Shown here one piece after another: positions 15,491 through 23,997 of a stretch of DNA of 64,000 bases. Made by a program: the position numbers and the translations under genes. The DNA comes from DASSUW01 sp963730535 (GTDB taxonomy: Bacteria; Actinomycetota; Thermoleophilia; Solirubrobacterales; Solirubrobacteraceae). The stretch covers positions 372,001 to 436,000 of the forward strand of contig CAVSRU010000005.1 of assembly GCA_963730535.1 (NCBI GenBank). Reading direction: 5' to 3'. How positions within the stretch are numbered: the stretch's first letter is position 1; each line of letters starts with the position of its first letter. Under the pieces are notes generated by a model. The model searched no databases and was not told the DNA's origin. It saw only the letters and a list, made by a program, of their open reading frames with translations.

Positions 15491-16107
15491 GCCGCGACGC
15501 GGGCGCAGAGCCGCGCGAAGTTGCCGAGCAGCGTGAGCCCGTCGCGGGAGGACTTCTCCGGGTGGAACTGCACGCCCATGAGGTTCTCCCGCTCGACGAT
15601 CGACACGAACGGCGTGCCGTACTCGCCCAGGCCCACGACGTCCTCGCCCAGGGCCGGCTCGCACGCGTACGAGTGCACGTGGTAGAAGGCCGCGGCGTCG
15701 CCGAGGCCCTCGGTGAGCGGCGACGGCCGCCGGAAGGTGACGAGGTTCCAGCCGATGTGCGGCAGCCGCTCGCCCCGGGTGTCGAGGCGGCGGACCTCGC
15801 CGGCCAGGAAGTCGAGCCCCTCGGCCTTCTCGTGCTCCTCCGAGCGGCCGAACAGCAGCTGCATCCCCAGGCACAGGCCCAGGATCGGGCCTCCGGCCAT
15901 GTAGCGGTCCAGGAGCGGCTCCACGAGCCCGGCGGCGTCGATGTTGCGCATGGCCTGCGGGAAGGCGCCGACGCCGGGCAGGATGACGCCGTCGGCGGCG
16001 CGGATGAGGTCGTGCTCGGCGGTGATTCGCGCGCGGGCGCCGACGTGATCGAGCGCCTTCTCGACGCTGCGCCGGTTTCCCATCCCGTAGTCGACGATCG
16101 CGATCAC
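15487..16107 (-). CDS. hisH: Imidazole glycerol phosphate synthase, glutaminase subunit
   Basis: HisH hydrolyses glutamine and channels ammonia to HisF. It is a class I glutamine amidotransferase of 206 residues: nucleophile Cys in ILGLCLGMQLLFGRSEEH, oxyanion region GVGAFPQAM, and the His/Glu of the triad in GVQFHPEKSS. GTG start at 16107 overlaps the hisB stop (GTGA). It is coupled to hisA downstream. Confidence 0.96.
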   Translation of the reverse strand: MIAIVDYGMGNRRSVEKALDHVGARARITAEHDLIRAADGVILPGVGAFPQAMRNIDAAGLVEPLLDRYMAGGPILGLCLGMQLLFGRSEEHEKAEGLDFLAGEVRRLDTRGERLPHIGWNLVTFRRPSPLTEGLGDAAAFYHVHSYACEPALGEDVVGLGEYGTPFVSIVERENLMGVQFHPEKSSRDGLTLLGNFARLCARVAA

Positions 16108-16703
16108 GTTGTCAGCGTCCCCTTGGTCGACGGCACGCCGCTCTCGGACGGGTCGACGGCGACCGCCGTCCGCAGCGCGCGGGCGAACGCCTTGAAGCAC
16201 GCCTCGATCATGTGGTGGGCGTTGGTGCCGGCCTGCAGCTCGAGGTGCAGCGTGAGCCGGGCGGCGGACGCCACCGCGCGGAAGAACTCCTCCGCGACCT
16301 CGTGCTCGAAGCCCGCGATGTCGCCGGCCGGGAGGCGCTCGAAGCCCTCGATCGCGGCGAACGGCCGGCCGGAGACGTCGATCGCGCAGGCGGCGCGGGC
16401 CTCGTCCATCGGCACGACGGCGTGGCCGAAGCGCGCGATCCCGCGTCGCTCGCCGAGCGCGCGGTCGAGCGCCTGGCCGAGCACGATGCCGGTGTCCTCG
16501 ACGGTGTGGTGGGCACCGGTCTCGAGGTCGCCCTCGACCTTCACCTCGAGGTCGAGCCGCCCGTGGCGCGCGAGCAGGTCCAGCATGTGGTCGAGGAAGC
16601 CGACGCCGGTGGCGCGCGCGCCCGCGCCCGTTCCGTCGAGGCCGAGCGTGAGCGAGACGTCGGTCTCGCCGGTCGTACGCGTGATCTGGGCGGTGCGCGT
16701 CAT
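16104..16703 (-). CDS. hisB: Imidazoleglycerol-phosphate dehydratase
   Basis: HisB dehydrates imidazole glycerol phosphate to imidazole acetol phosphate. The 199-residue protein is monofunctional (no phosphatase domain). Metal-binding motifs are FLDHMLDLLARHG, GAHHTVEDTGI, DISG-like CAIDVSGRP, FEHEVAEEFF and AGTNAHHMIEACFKAFA. ATG start overlaps the hisD stop as ATGA. A histidinol-phosphatase and hisC are not in this window; the DegT protein further on is not an obvious HisC. Confidence 0.96.
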   Translation of the reverse strand: MTRTAQITRTTGETDVSLTLGLDGTGAGARATGVGFLDHMLDLLARHGRLDLEVKVEGDLETGAHHTVEDTGIVLGQALDRALGERRGIARFGHAVVPMDEARAACAIDVSGRPFAAIEGFERLPAGDIAGFEHEVAEEFFRAVASAARLTLHLELQAGTNAHHMIEACFKAFARALRTAVAVDPSESGVPSTKGTLTT

Positions 16704-17872
16704 CGGGAGGTGGGATTCTCGCGGATCTCCATCGAGGCGGCGTGGTGCTCGAAGCCCTCGGCCCGCGCGACCGGCGCTCCGGCGCGCGCGAGCGCGGGGG
16801 CCGCGGCACCGACCCGGACCTCGGCCATGCGGCGCCGGAAGTGGCGCGTGGAGAGGCCGGAGGCGAACCGCGCCGCCCCGTCGGTGGGCAGCGTGTGGTT
16901 CGAGCCGGCCACGTAGTCGCCGAACGCGGTGCCCGACTCGATGCCGACGAACAGGCAGCCGGCGCTGCGCACGCGCGGCGCCAGCGCCTCGGCGGCGGCG
17001 CCCGCCAGCTGGAGGTGCTCGGGCGCCAGCGCCTCCGCGAAGGCCAGCGCCGCGTCCATGTCGGCGGCCAGCACCGTGGTGCCCGGCAGCGCGTCGAGCA
17101 GCGCCGCGTCGTCGCTCACGGCGACGGTCAGCGAGCCCTCGCCGTGCTCGGCCTGGGCGAGCAGGTCGAGCCGCAGCGGCGCCGGGTCGGCGTCGCCCGA
17201 GGCGATCACCGTCAGGTCGCTGGGCCCCGCGAAGCCGTCGATGCCCACGACGCCGGAGACCTGCCGCTTGGCCTCCTGCACCCAGGGCGACCCCGGGCCG
17301 ACGATCACGTCCACGCGCGGGATCGTCTCCGTCCCGTAGGCGAGCGCGGCGATGGCCTGCGCGCCGCCCATCGGATACACGGCGTCGACCCCGCACAACT
17401 CCGCCGCGGCGGCGATCAAAGGATGGGCCGGCGCGGCCACGACGACCTCCTCGACCCCGGCCGCCCGCGCCGTCACCGCGCCCATGATCACCGACGACGG
17501 GTACGGGTTGCGCCCGCCGGGAGCGTAGACCGCCGCCCGCCGGACCGGGACCTCGCGCAGGCGCACGGTCTGCCCCTCCGGCAGCGTCGCCGTCGACTCC
17601 GCGTCGAGCCCCGCCTCGGCCACCGCGCGCACGTTGGCGATCGCGGTCTGGAGCCCGGCGCGGACCGCGGGGTCGAGCTCCTCGGCCGCTTCCGCAGCGG
17701 GCCCGCCGCCGCCGAAGCGCTGCTCGTACTCGCGCACGGCCGCGTCGCCCCGCTCCCGCACGTCGGCCACGATGGCGGCCACCTCGGCGGCGACATCGGC
17801 CGGCGACGGCACGCTCGCGCGCACGCGCGCGGCCACTGCGGCGGCGTCGTCGACCGTGCAGCTAAGCCGCAC
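16700..17872 (-). CDS. hisD: Histidinol dehydrogenase
   Basis: HisD oxidises histidinol to histidine in two NAD-dependent steps. Motifs include YAPGGRNPYPSSVIMGAV, MGGAQAIAALAYGTETIP, VIVGPGSPWVQEAKRQV, IDGFAGPSDL and the zinc-ligand region LLAQAEHGEGS; SNHTLPT is near the C-terminus. At 390 residues it is shorter than the usual 420-440, with a compact N-terminus. The GTG start is 11 bases inside the end of hisG; no better start with normal spacing was seen. Confidence 0.95.
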   Translation of the reverse strand: MRLSCTVDDAAAVAARVRASVPSPADVAAEVAAIVADVRERGDAAVREYEQRFGGGGPAAEAAEELDPAVRAGLQTAIANVRAVAEAGLDAESTATLPEGQTVRLREVPVRRAAVYAPGGRNPYPSSVIMGAVTARAAGVEEVVVAAPAHPLIAAAAELCGVDAVYPMGGAQAIAALAYGTETIPRVDVIVGPGSPWVQEAKRQVSGVVGIDGFAGPSDLTVIASGDADPAPLRLDLLAQAEHGEGSLTVAVSDDAALLDALPGTTVLAADMDAALAFAEALAPEHLQLAGAAAEALAPRVRSAGCLFVGIESGTAFGDYVAGSNHTLPTDGAARFASGLSTRHFRRRMAEVRVGAAAPALARAGAPVARAEGFEHHAASMEIRENPTSR

Positions 17873-18494
17873 GGATCCGCTCCAGCAGCCGGTCGATGGC
17901 CGCGGCCTTGAGCTTGTGCGAGACCGGGTTGGCGATCAGGCGCGCGGTGGAGGCGGCGATCTCCTCGCGGATCACGAGGCCGTTCTCCCGCAGCGTCGTG
18001 CCGGTGGCCGTCAGGTCCACGATCCCCTCGACGAGGCCGGTGAGCGGGGCCAGCTCGACCGACCCCTTGACCTCCACGATCTCCGCCTGGCGCCCGGTCC
18101 GCTCGAAGTGGCGCGCGGCGATCTTCGGGTACTTGGTCGCCACCCGCATGACGCCCAGGCGGCGCAGCGCCTCGGCGGCCGGATCGTCGCCCGCCACGGT
18201 GGCGAAGACCATCCGGCAGGGGCCGAAGCCGAGGTCCAGGAGCTCGTAGACGTCGCGCTCGGACTGCTCCGCGAGCACGTCCTTGCCGGTCACCCCGATG
18301 TCGGCGGCGCCCGCCTCGACGTAGGTCGGCACGTCGGACGGCCGCATGGTGATGAGGCCGGCGTCCTCGAACAGCAGCTTGCGGTCGTTGGCGCGGATCT
18401 CGGCCGTCTCCACCCCGAGGCGGTCGAGCAGGTCGAGCGTGTCGCCCAGCAGCGACCCGCGCGGAACCGCGAGCTTAAGCCCCTCGAGACTCAC
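17862..18494 (-). CDS. hisG: ATP phosphoribosyltransferase, short catalytic subunit
   Basis: HisG catalyses the first committed step, ATP plus PRPP to phosphoribosyl-ATP. The 210-residue short form lacks the C-terminal regulatory domain and therefore needs HisZ, encoded just before it. Motifs: LKLAVPRGSLLGDTLDLLD, GAADIGVTGKDVL, VATKYPKIAARHFE and the PRPP loop DLTATGTTLRENGL. GTG start at 18494. Feedback inhibition by histidine is expected to pass through HisZ. Confidence 0.95.
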   Translation of the reverse strand: MSLEGLKLAVPRGSLLGDTLDLLDRLGVETAEIRANDRKLLFEDAGLITMRPSDVPTYVEAGAADIGVTGKDVLAEQSERDVYELLDLGFGPCRMVFATVAGDDPAAEALRRLGVMRVATKYPKIAARHFERTGRQAEIVEVKGSVELAPLTGLVEGIVDLTATGTTLRENGLVIREEIAASTARLIANPVSHKLKAAAIDRLLERIRAA

Positions 18495-18536
18495 CGACCC
18501 TCCCGCTCCGCGTGGTGGTCGTCGGTCCGACGTTCA

Positions 18537-19472
18537 TCATCGTTCATTGCCCTCACTGACGCGGGCGATGTGAAGCCGTTCCACGTTCAGCGCCCACCCG
18601 CACGCGGGCAGGTCGCGGCCGAAGCGGCGCAGGAGGTCGTCGTAGCGCCCGCCGCCGCCGATCGGCGCGCCGAACGCGGCGTCGTAGACCTCGAACACCG
18701 CGCCGGTGTAGTAGCCGAGCGAGCGGATCAGCCCGAGGTCGAAGATCACGCGGTCGGCCACGGCGGGGTCGAGCCGGTCGTAGACCTCGCGCAGCCCGGC
18801 CGCCTCGGGGACCGCCTCCAGCACCTCGGCGCCGCCGCGCAGCTGAGGCACCCGCAGCAGCTCGTCGTGGCCGTGGACGGCGACCTCGCGCTCGAGCCCC
18901 ACGAAGTCGCGGCTCACCAGCTCGTGCAGGATCTGCGGGCGCGCTCCGGCGGGCACCTCGAGCCGGTCGAGCAGCCGCGGGTAGAGCGAGGCGTCGCCGA
19001 GGCCGACCCGGTAGTTCTCCAGCCCGACCGCGTCGAGCGAGGCGCACAGCACGGCGAGCGCCTCGGCCGTGCCGTCCGGCCCCGGCGCGCCAACCAGCTC
19101 GAGCCCGGCCTGGAGCATCTCGCGGGCCTGGCCGCGCTGCGGCCGCACGGAGCGGTAGGCGCGGGCGAAGTAGCAGAACCGCAGCGGCGGCTCCACCCCG
19201 GCGTACCGGGTCGCCACCACGCGCGCGATCGGGATCGTCATGTCCGAGCGCAGGACCAGCACGTTGCCGTGCTCGTCGAACAGCTTGTAGGCGGGGTCGG
19301 CGGCCGCGGGGTCGCCCTGGGTGAGCGTCGCCTCGTACTCGAGCGCGGGCGTCGCGACCTCGCCGTAGCCGCCCGCGTCGAACACCTCGCGGATCGTCTC
19401 CGTGATCGCGCGCAGCTCGCGCATCTCGTCCGGCAGGACGTCGCGCGTGCCGCTGGGGATCGGGTGGATCAC
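18537..19472 (-). CDS. hisZ: ATP phosphoribosyltransferase regulatory subunit
   Basis: HisZ is a catalytically inactive paralogue of histidyl-tRNA synthetase that activates short HisG and senses histidine. It is 311 residues, class II synthetase-like: IPSGTRDVLPDEM, VLRSDMTIPIARVVATRY, FCYFARAYRSVRPQRGQ (motif 2-like), and FDLGLIRSLGYYTGAVFEVY, GAPIGGGGRYDDLL. The tRNA-anticodon domain of true HisRS is absent. GTG start overlaps the murA stop as GTGA. A 42-base gap separates it from hisG. Confidence 0.93.
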   Translation of the reverse strand: MIHPIPSGTRDVLPDEMRELRAITETIREVFDAGGYGEVATPALEYEATLTQGDPAAADPAYKLFDEHGNVLVLRSDMTIPIARVVATRYAGVEPPLRFCYFARAYRSVRPQRGQAREMLQAGLELVGAPGPDGTAEALAVLCASLDAVGLENYRVGLGDASLYPRLLDRLEVPAGARPQILHELVSRDFVGLEREVAVHGHDELLRVPQLRGGAEVLEAVPEAAGLREVYDRLDPAVADRVIFDLGLIRSLGYYTGAVFEVYDAAFGAPIGGGGRYDDLLRRFGRDLPACGWALNVERLHIARVSEGNER

Positions 19473-20758
19473 GCCGAGACGCGCTCGATCCGCGCGCCCA
19501 GCGCCCGCAGGCGCTCGTCGATCCGCTCGTAGCCGCGATCGATCTGCTGGACGTTGTGGATCTCGCTCGTCCCCTCGGCGCACAGCGCGGCGATCAGCTT
19601 GGCCATGCCGGCGCGGATGTCCGGGGAGGACAGCCGCTGGCCGCGGAGGCGGCGGTGGCCGATGACGATCGCTCGATGCGGGTCGCAGATCGTGATCTCC
19701 GCCCCCATCGTGATCAGCTCGTCCACGAAGAACAGGCGGTTCTCGAACATCTTCTCGAAGATCAGCACGGAGCCCTCGGACTGCGTCGCGAGGGCGACCG
19801 CGATGCTCGTCAGGTCGGCCGGGAAGGCGGGCCACGGCCCGTCCTCGACCTTGCTCTGGTAGTCGCCGGCGTCGCGCGCGACGACGAGCTTCTGGCCGCC
19901 CGGGATGAGCACGTCGTCCCCGTCGAGCTCGCTGCGAAGGCCGAGGCGCTCGAACACGATCCGGATCATCCGCATGTCGTCGGGCACGCAGCCCTCGATC
20001 CGCAGCTCGCCGCCGGTCACGCCCGCGAGCGCCATGAACGACCCGATCTCGATGTGGTCGGGCGTGACGTGGTGCTCGCAGCCGCCGAGCTTGCCCATCC
20101 CGTGGACCTGCATGACGTTGGAGCCGATGCCCTCGATCGCCGCGCCCATCTTGTTGAGCATGCGGGCCACGTCCTGCACGTGCGGCTCCGACGCGGCGTT
20201 GCGGATGACCGTCGTGCCGTCGGTCAGGGCGGCGGCCATGAGCGCGTTCTCGGTGCCCATCACGGACGGCTCGTCCATCAGGAAGTCGCAGGCCTGGAGC
20301 CCGCCGTCGCTGGCGAGGATGCGGATCTCGGACGCGTCGTGCTCGACGGTGGCGCCGAGCGCCCGGAACGCGTCGAGGTGGGGGTCCAGCCGGCGGCGGC
20401 CGATCACGTCGCCGCCCGGCGGCGGCATGTGGGCCTCGCCGAAGCGGGCCAGGAGCGGCCCGGCGGCCAGGAACGAGGCACGGATGCGCTCGGCCAGGAT
20501 CGCGCTCACGCGCGTGTCGCGGACCTCGTCGGCCTGGAGGCTGACCGTGTTCTCGTTGCGCCACGCCGTCTTGACGCCGAGGTCGGCGAGCATCTCCAGC
20601 ATCGCCTCGACGTCGCGGATGCGCGGGACGTTGTGGAGGATCACCTCCTCGTCGGTCAGGAGACTGCACGCGAGGAGCGGCAGCGCGGCGTTCTTGTTGC
20701 CGGCGGGCACGATCGTGCCTGACAGCGGCACCCCGCCCTCGATCAGGAGCTTTTCCAT
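19469..20758 (-). CDS. murA: UDP-N-acetylglucosamine 1-carboxyvinyltransferase with Asp at the catalytic Cys position
   Basis: MurA transfers enolpyruvate from PEP to UDP-GlcNAc, the first committed step of peptidoglycan synthesis. The 429-residue product (from Met before EKLLIEGG) has NKNAALPLLA, the RASFLAAGPLLARFGEA active-site loop and PPPGGDVIGRRRLDPH. The position normally held by Cys in PGGCxIG is Asp (residue 117). The same change occurs in mycobacterial, chlamydial and Borrelia MurA and gives fosfomycin resistance, since the drug alkylates the Cys. It starts the his transcription unit, coupled to hisZ by GTGA. A start 16 codons upstream is possible but unlikely. Confidence 0.93.
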   Translation of the reverse strand: MEKLLIEGGVPLSGTIVPAGNKNAALPLLACSLLTDEEVILHNVPRIRDVEAMLEMLADLGVKTAWRNENTVSLQADEVRDTRVSAILAERIRASFLAAGPLLARFGEAHMPPPGGDVIGRRRLDPHLDAFRALGATVEHDASEIRILASDGGLQACDFLMDEPSVMGTENALMAAALTDGTTVIRNAASEPHVQDVARMLNKMGAAIEGIGSNVMQVHGMGKLGGCEHHVTPDHIEIGSFMALAGVTGGELRIEGCVPDDMRMIRIVFERLGLRSELDGDDVLIPGGQKLVVARDAGDYQSKVEDGPWPAFPADLTSIAVALATQSEGSVLIFEKMFENRLFFVDELITMGAEITICDPHRAIVIGHRRLRGQRLSSPDIRAGMAKLIAALCAEGTSEIHNVQQIDRGYERIDERLRALGARIERVSA

Positions 20759-20804
20759 AAGGGTGGAGGGGCTGGGGCCCCGAGGCTGGGCTAGGGTAAC
20801 AGCC

Positions 20805-21390
20805 ATGTCAGAGCCCCTTTCGCGCGATCAGGCCTGGGACCTTTTCCGTTCCTGGACGGAGTCGGAATCGCTGCGCCGGCACGTGCTGGCGGTCGAGGCG
20901 GCGATGCGCGCGTACGCGGCTCGATTCGGTGAGGACGAGGAGCAGTGGGGCCTCGTGGGGATGCTCCACGACCTCGACTACGAGCGCTACCCGGACCTCG
21001 AGACCGGCCATCCTCGGATGGCGCTGGAGGAGTTCGAGAAGCCTCGGCTTCTCGCCGGAGTTCGTGCGCGCGGTGGCCTCCCACGCCGACGCCCTGGAGG
21101 TCTCGCGGGACTCGCTGATGGAGAAGACGCTGTTCGCCGTCGACGAGCTGTCCGGCTTCGTGATGGCGTGCGCGTTCGTGCGGCCCGACGGGATCCACGG
21201 GATGACGCCCAAGTCGGTCAAGAAGAAGATGAAGACGCCGGCGTTCGCGGCCGCCGTCAACCGCGAGGAGCTGCGCGAGGGTGCCGAGAAGCTCGGCGTC
21301 GACTTCGACGAGCACGTCGCGTTCGTGATCGCGGCGCTGGAGTCGAAGGCCGACGAGCTCGGCCTCGGCGGACGCGAGGCGGTCGCCTGA
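20805..21390 (+). pseudogene. HD-domain hydrolase, with apparent one-base frameshift
   Basis: Predicted metal-dependent phosphohydrolase of the HD superfamily. The first frame shows LRRHVLAVEAAMRAYA and GMLHDLDYERYPDLETGHP, with the H and HD metal ligands; the next frame continues from LGFSPEFVRAVASHAD through a Lys-rich segment to the stop at 21390. The join needs one base removed near 21040-21046 (AAGCCTCGG), giving EEFEKLGFSPEF and a 194-residue protein. Both halves are needed for the fold, so as written the gene is broken. It starts 46 bases from murA in divergent orientation, and its TGA overlaps the next gene's ATG by one base. Confidence 0.85.
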
Positions 21391-22484
21391 TGCGGATCGT
21401 CGTCCTCGACGGCGACGAGACCGGCCAGGAGCTGCTCGAGCAGGCGATCCGGGTGCTCGACCCGGAGGTCCTGGCCGTCGAGCTCGAGCTCGAGCGCTTC
21501 GATCTCTCCCTGGAGCGCCGGCGGGAGACCAGCAACGACGTGGTGCTCGAGGCCGCGCGGGCCATGCGGGACGCCGGCTACGGCCTCAAGGCGGCGACGA
21601 TCACGCCCGAGGGGGCGGACGACGTCGGCTCCCCCAACCGCATCCTGCGCGAGGAGGTCGGCGGCAAGGTGATCGTGCGCACGGGGCGGCGGATCCCGGG
21701 CGTCGTCGGGCCGGTCTCCGGCGTCCACCATCCGATCTCCGTCGTGCGGATGGCGATCGAGGACGCGTACGGCGCCAAGCAGTGGCGGGAGGGCGCGTCG
21801 GGCGCAGACGACGAGGTGGCGTTCCGGACCGAGAAGGTCACGCGCTCCACGTGCCGGGCGGTTGCCGAGTACGCGTTCCAGACCGCGGAGCGGATGCAGG
21901 CGCGGGTCTACGGCGGGCCGAAGTGGACCGTCTCCCCTGTCTACGAGGGGATGCTCAAGGAGGAGATGGACGCGGCTGCCGAGCGCCATCCGGACGTCAC
22001 CTACCAGCCGGTGCTGATCGACGCGACGTACGCGGGGCTGCTGACGGGCGCCGCCGAGACGCCGCTGGTGATCCCGGCGCTGAACCGCGACGGCGACTGC
22101 CTATCGGACATGGTGCTGCCGATGTTCGGCTCGATCGCGGGCGCGGAGTCCGTGCTGCTGGCCTTCGACGAGGACTACGAGGTCGACGTCGCGATGGCCG
22201 AGGCGCCGCACGGCACCGCGCCGTCGCTGATGGGCAAGGACCTGGCGAACCCGATGGCCATGCTGCTGGCCTGCGGAGCGGTGCTCTCCTACGCCGCTGT
22301 GGGCGGCGTGGCGGGCGCCGAGCGCGCCTCGCGGGCCGTGTACGAGGGCGTGCTGGAGACCGTCGCGACGGGCGTGAAGACGCTTGACCTGGGCGGGACG
22401 GCGTCGACGACCGAGTTCACGGACGCGGTGGTCGACAAGGTCCGCACCAAGGTCGACGTCTGGTCATCGCTCGGCGCTCGCTGA
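21390..22484 (+). CDS. Isocitrate/isopropylmalate dehydrogenase-family protein
   Basis: This is a beta-decarboxylating dehydrogenase of 364 residues. Start VVLDGDETGQELLEQAI corresponds to the GDGIGPE segment, but with the glycines altered (DGDETGQE). Later segments include TITPEGADDVGSPNRILREEV, KVTRSTCRAVAEYAFQTAERM and the active-site-like region LIDATYAGLLTG, DCLSDMVLPMFGSIAGAESV and HGTAPSLMGKDLANPMAMLL. It differs from leuB in this window, which has the canonical motif set. Substrate could be isocitrate or a related 2-hydroxy acid. Coupled to the HD gene by TGATG; its last 21 bases overlap the convergent DUF389 gene. Confidence 0.8.
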   Translation: MRIVVLDGDETGQELLEQAIRVLDPEVLAVELELERFDLSLERRRETSNDVVLEAARAMRDAGYGLKAATITPEGADDVGSPNRILREEVGGKVIVRTGRRIPGVVGPVSGVHHPISVVRMAIEDAYGAKQWREGASGADDEVAFRTEKVTRSTCRAVAEYAFQTAERMQARVYGGPKWTVSPVYEGMLKEEMDAAAERHPDVTYQPVLIDATYAGLLTGAAETPLVIPALNRDGDCLSDMVLPMFGSIAGAESVLLAFDEDYEVDVAMAEAPHGTAPSLMGKDLANPMAMLLACGAVLSYAAVGGVAGAERASRAVYEGVLETVATGVKTLDLGGTASTTEFTDAVVDKVRTKVDVWSSLGAR

Positions 22485-23441
22485 GCGCGGCACCGGAGGG
22501 TTGTCGGTGCGCAGGTGGTGGCGTCGTCGCCGCTCGTAGAGCACGCGCTGCCAGGCGAGCACGGCCGTGCCGGCCACGAGGATCGAGGCGAGGTTGAGCC
22601 CCAGCTGCTCCATCGATCCGAGCCAGCCGTCCTGGTCCTGATAGGCGGCCGACACCCCGATGTTGGCGGCCGCAGGGATCGTCGTGACCGAGATCAGGAC
22701 GCCGATCAGCGCGCCCGACTTGGCGGTCGACAGCGAGAGCATCCCCGCGGCTCCCGCGCACACTGCGACGATCACCGAGAAGATGTCCGGGCTGGCGATC
22801 AGGTCGGCGATCTGGTGGTCGGTGGAGTTGAAGTCGGCCGGCGTGAGGTCCGTGGCCTTGAAGATCAGCGTGGCGACGTAGACAGCGCTGATGGCCAGCG
22901 GGAAGCCGACGGCGAGCGCGATGCCCGAGCGGACGGCGAGCGTGCGCCGGCGGGAGATGAGCGCCACGCAGAAGCCGGCGATGGGGCCGAACTCGGGGCC
23001 GACGACCATGGCGCCGACGATCAGGATCTCCGAGTCCAGGAAGATGCCGACGGCGGCGATCAGCCCCGCGAGCACCATGAAGAGCAGGAAGACGCCGGAC
23101 AGCTCGACGTTCTCGCTCGTGCGCTCCTGCACCTCCTCCCACACGACCGCGTCGGCGGGGGCGCCGGGCGCGTGCTTCTCGGCCGCGTCGGCCAGGCGCG
23201 AGATCGCCGTGTCGATCAGCTCGAGCGAGATCGAGCCGTCCTCGTGGATCTTCAGGCGCTTGAGGTCCTCGATGACCACGCTCGCGTCCTCGCGGGCGAC
23301 GTCGGCGAGGATCACATCGCCGTCGGGCCGGTGAGCCGCGCCTGGCAGCCGGATGATGTTGATCACCGACGGCGTGCAGTCGAGGACGCCGAGCACGTCG
23401 TCGGTGCGCTCGGGAGGGGTGACGATCCGCAGATGGACCAT
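22464..23441 (-). CDS. DUF389 (TIGR00341-like) membrane protein
   Basis: The 325-residue product has a cytoplasmic N-terminal domain of about 130 residues (MVHLRIVTPPERTDDVLGVL) with ferredoxin-like appearance, then about six hydrophobic segments typical of the uncharacterised hydrophobic DUF389 family: GVFLLFMVLAGLIAAVGIFLD, EILIVGAMVVGPEFGPIAG, and GALIGVLISVTTIPAAANIG. No biochemical role is established for the family. ATG at 23441 begins the conserved part; the much longer upstream frame is spurious. It is convergent with the dehydrogenase gene. Confidence 0.85.
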   Translation of the reverse strand: MVHLRIVTPPERTDDVLGVLDCTPSVINIIRLPGAAHRPDGDVILADVAREDASVVIEDLKRLKIHEDGSISLELIDTAISRLADAAEKHAPGAPADAVVWEEVQERTSENVELSGVFLLFMVLAGLIAAVGIFLDSEILIVGAMVVGPEFGPIAGFCVALISRRRTLAVRSGIALAVGFPLAISAVYVATLIFKATDLTPADFNSTDHQIADLIASPDIFSVIVAVCAGAAGMLSLSTAKSGALIGVLISVTTIPAAANIGVSAAYQDQDGWLGSMEQLGLNLASILVAGTAVLAWQRVLYERRRRHHLRTDNPPVPRSASAER

Positions 23442-23594
23442 GCGAGGCGAGCGTACCCGCCGGGCGCCGATGCAAGATCCATTGCACTCGCGGAGGCCGC
23501 AAACCGCGCTCCTGAGCCAAATCCGCGCAGGCGGTCCTGTGGTTTCCCGCAACGTGCGGGTTCCGTCCGACGGCCTCCGTAGCCTTGCGAACAC

Positions 23595-23867
23595 ATGTTC
23601 CCCCCGACGACCACGAGCCGCCCGAAGAAGCGCTCGTTCCGCGAGTTGGTGCGCGGCGCCGTCGACACGGCCGCAGCGTTCGCGACGCTGGGTGAGGCAC
23701 AGGCTCCGGAGCGCAGTCAGCCCTGGGCCCCCACCGCCCCCACGCGCGAGCACCCGCACCGCCGGCCACTCGGTCGTCACCCGCGCGCCCGCCGGCCTGG
23801 ATCGCCGGCAAGGCGCGCACAGGTCTGCGTCACGCCGGTTACCCATCACCCGGCGCGGCGCGACTGA
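23595..23867 (+). CDS. Doubtful small hypothetical protein
   Basis: A 90-codon frame starting with ATG. The first 35 residues have mixed composition (RSFRELVRGAVDTAAAFATL) that could be a real amphipathic helix, while the rest is dominated by Pro, Arg, Ala and His as in random GC-rich frames. There is no Shine-Dalgarno, no known domain and no operon context. It may be noise. Confidence 0.2.
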   Translation: MFPPTTTSRPKKRSFRELVRGAVDTAAAFATLGEAQAPERSQPWAPTAPTREHPHRRPLGRHPRARRPGSPARRAQVCVTPVTHHPARRD

Positions 23868-23931
23868 CACCCGCCCGCCGGCGCCCGGTCTGGGAGGACG
23901 GGGAAGCCGGTCGGGCGAAAGCTCCAACGCC

Positions 23932-23957
23932 CTCGGGCCGCCTCCGGGCGGCCCGAG
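23932..23957. terminator. Strong GC hairpin
   Basis: Perfect 11-base stem CTCGGGCCGCC / GGCGGCCCGAG around a TCCG loop, with further partial pairing outside it (CCAACGC with CGCTTGG). No U-run follows on either strand. It could stop transcription from either side or be the core of a structured RNA. Confidence 0.45.
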
Positions 23958-23997
23958 CGCTTGGGGCGTCGCGCCGACGGCGTCGTTGCGCGTGGCG

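Larger units (their letters stand above)
23442..23997. other. Long stretch without a confident gene
   Basis: This 556-base stretch contains the DUF389 promoter side (23442-23590), a weak 90-codon plus-strand frame at 23595-23867, and a strong hairpin at 23932-23957. The weak frame begins MFPPTTTSRPKKRSFREL and turns into Pro/Arg/His-rich sequence with no visible domain and no Shine-Dalgarno. I saw no tRNA or recognised riboswitch, but an RNA element was not excluded. Confidence 0.4.

Noticed and set aside
12236..15685. 1149-codon plus-strand frame across LuxR-ATPase and hisA
   Set aside because: Antisense to recognised domains; no domain of its own.
23820..23930. Possible cobalamin-type or other riboswitch
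   Set aside because: Some GC-rich blocks recall B12-box wording, but no complete consensus was found and no suitable gene follows.
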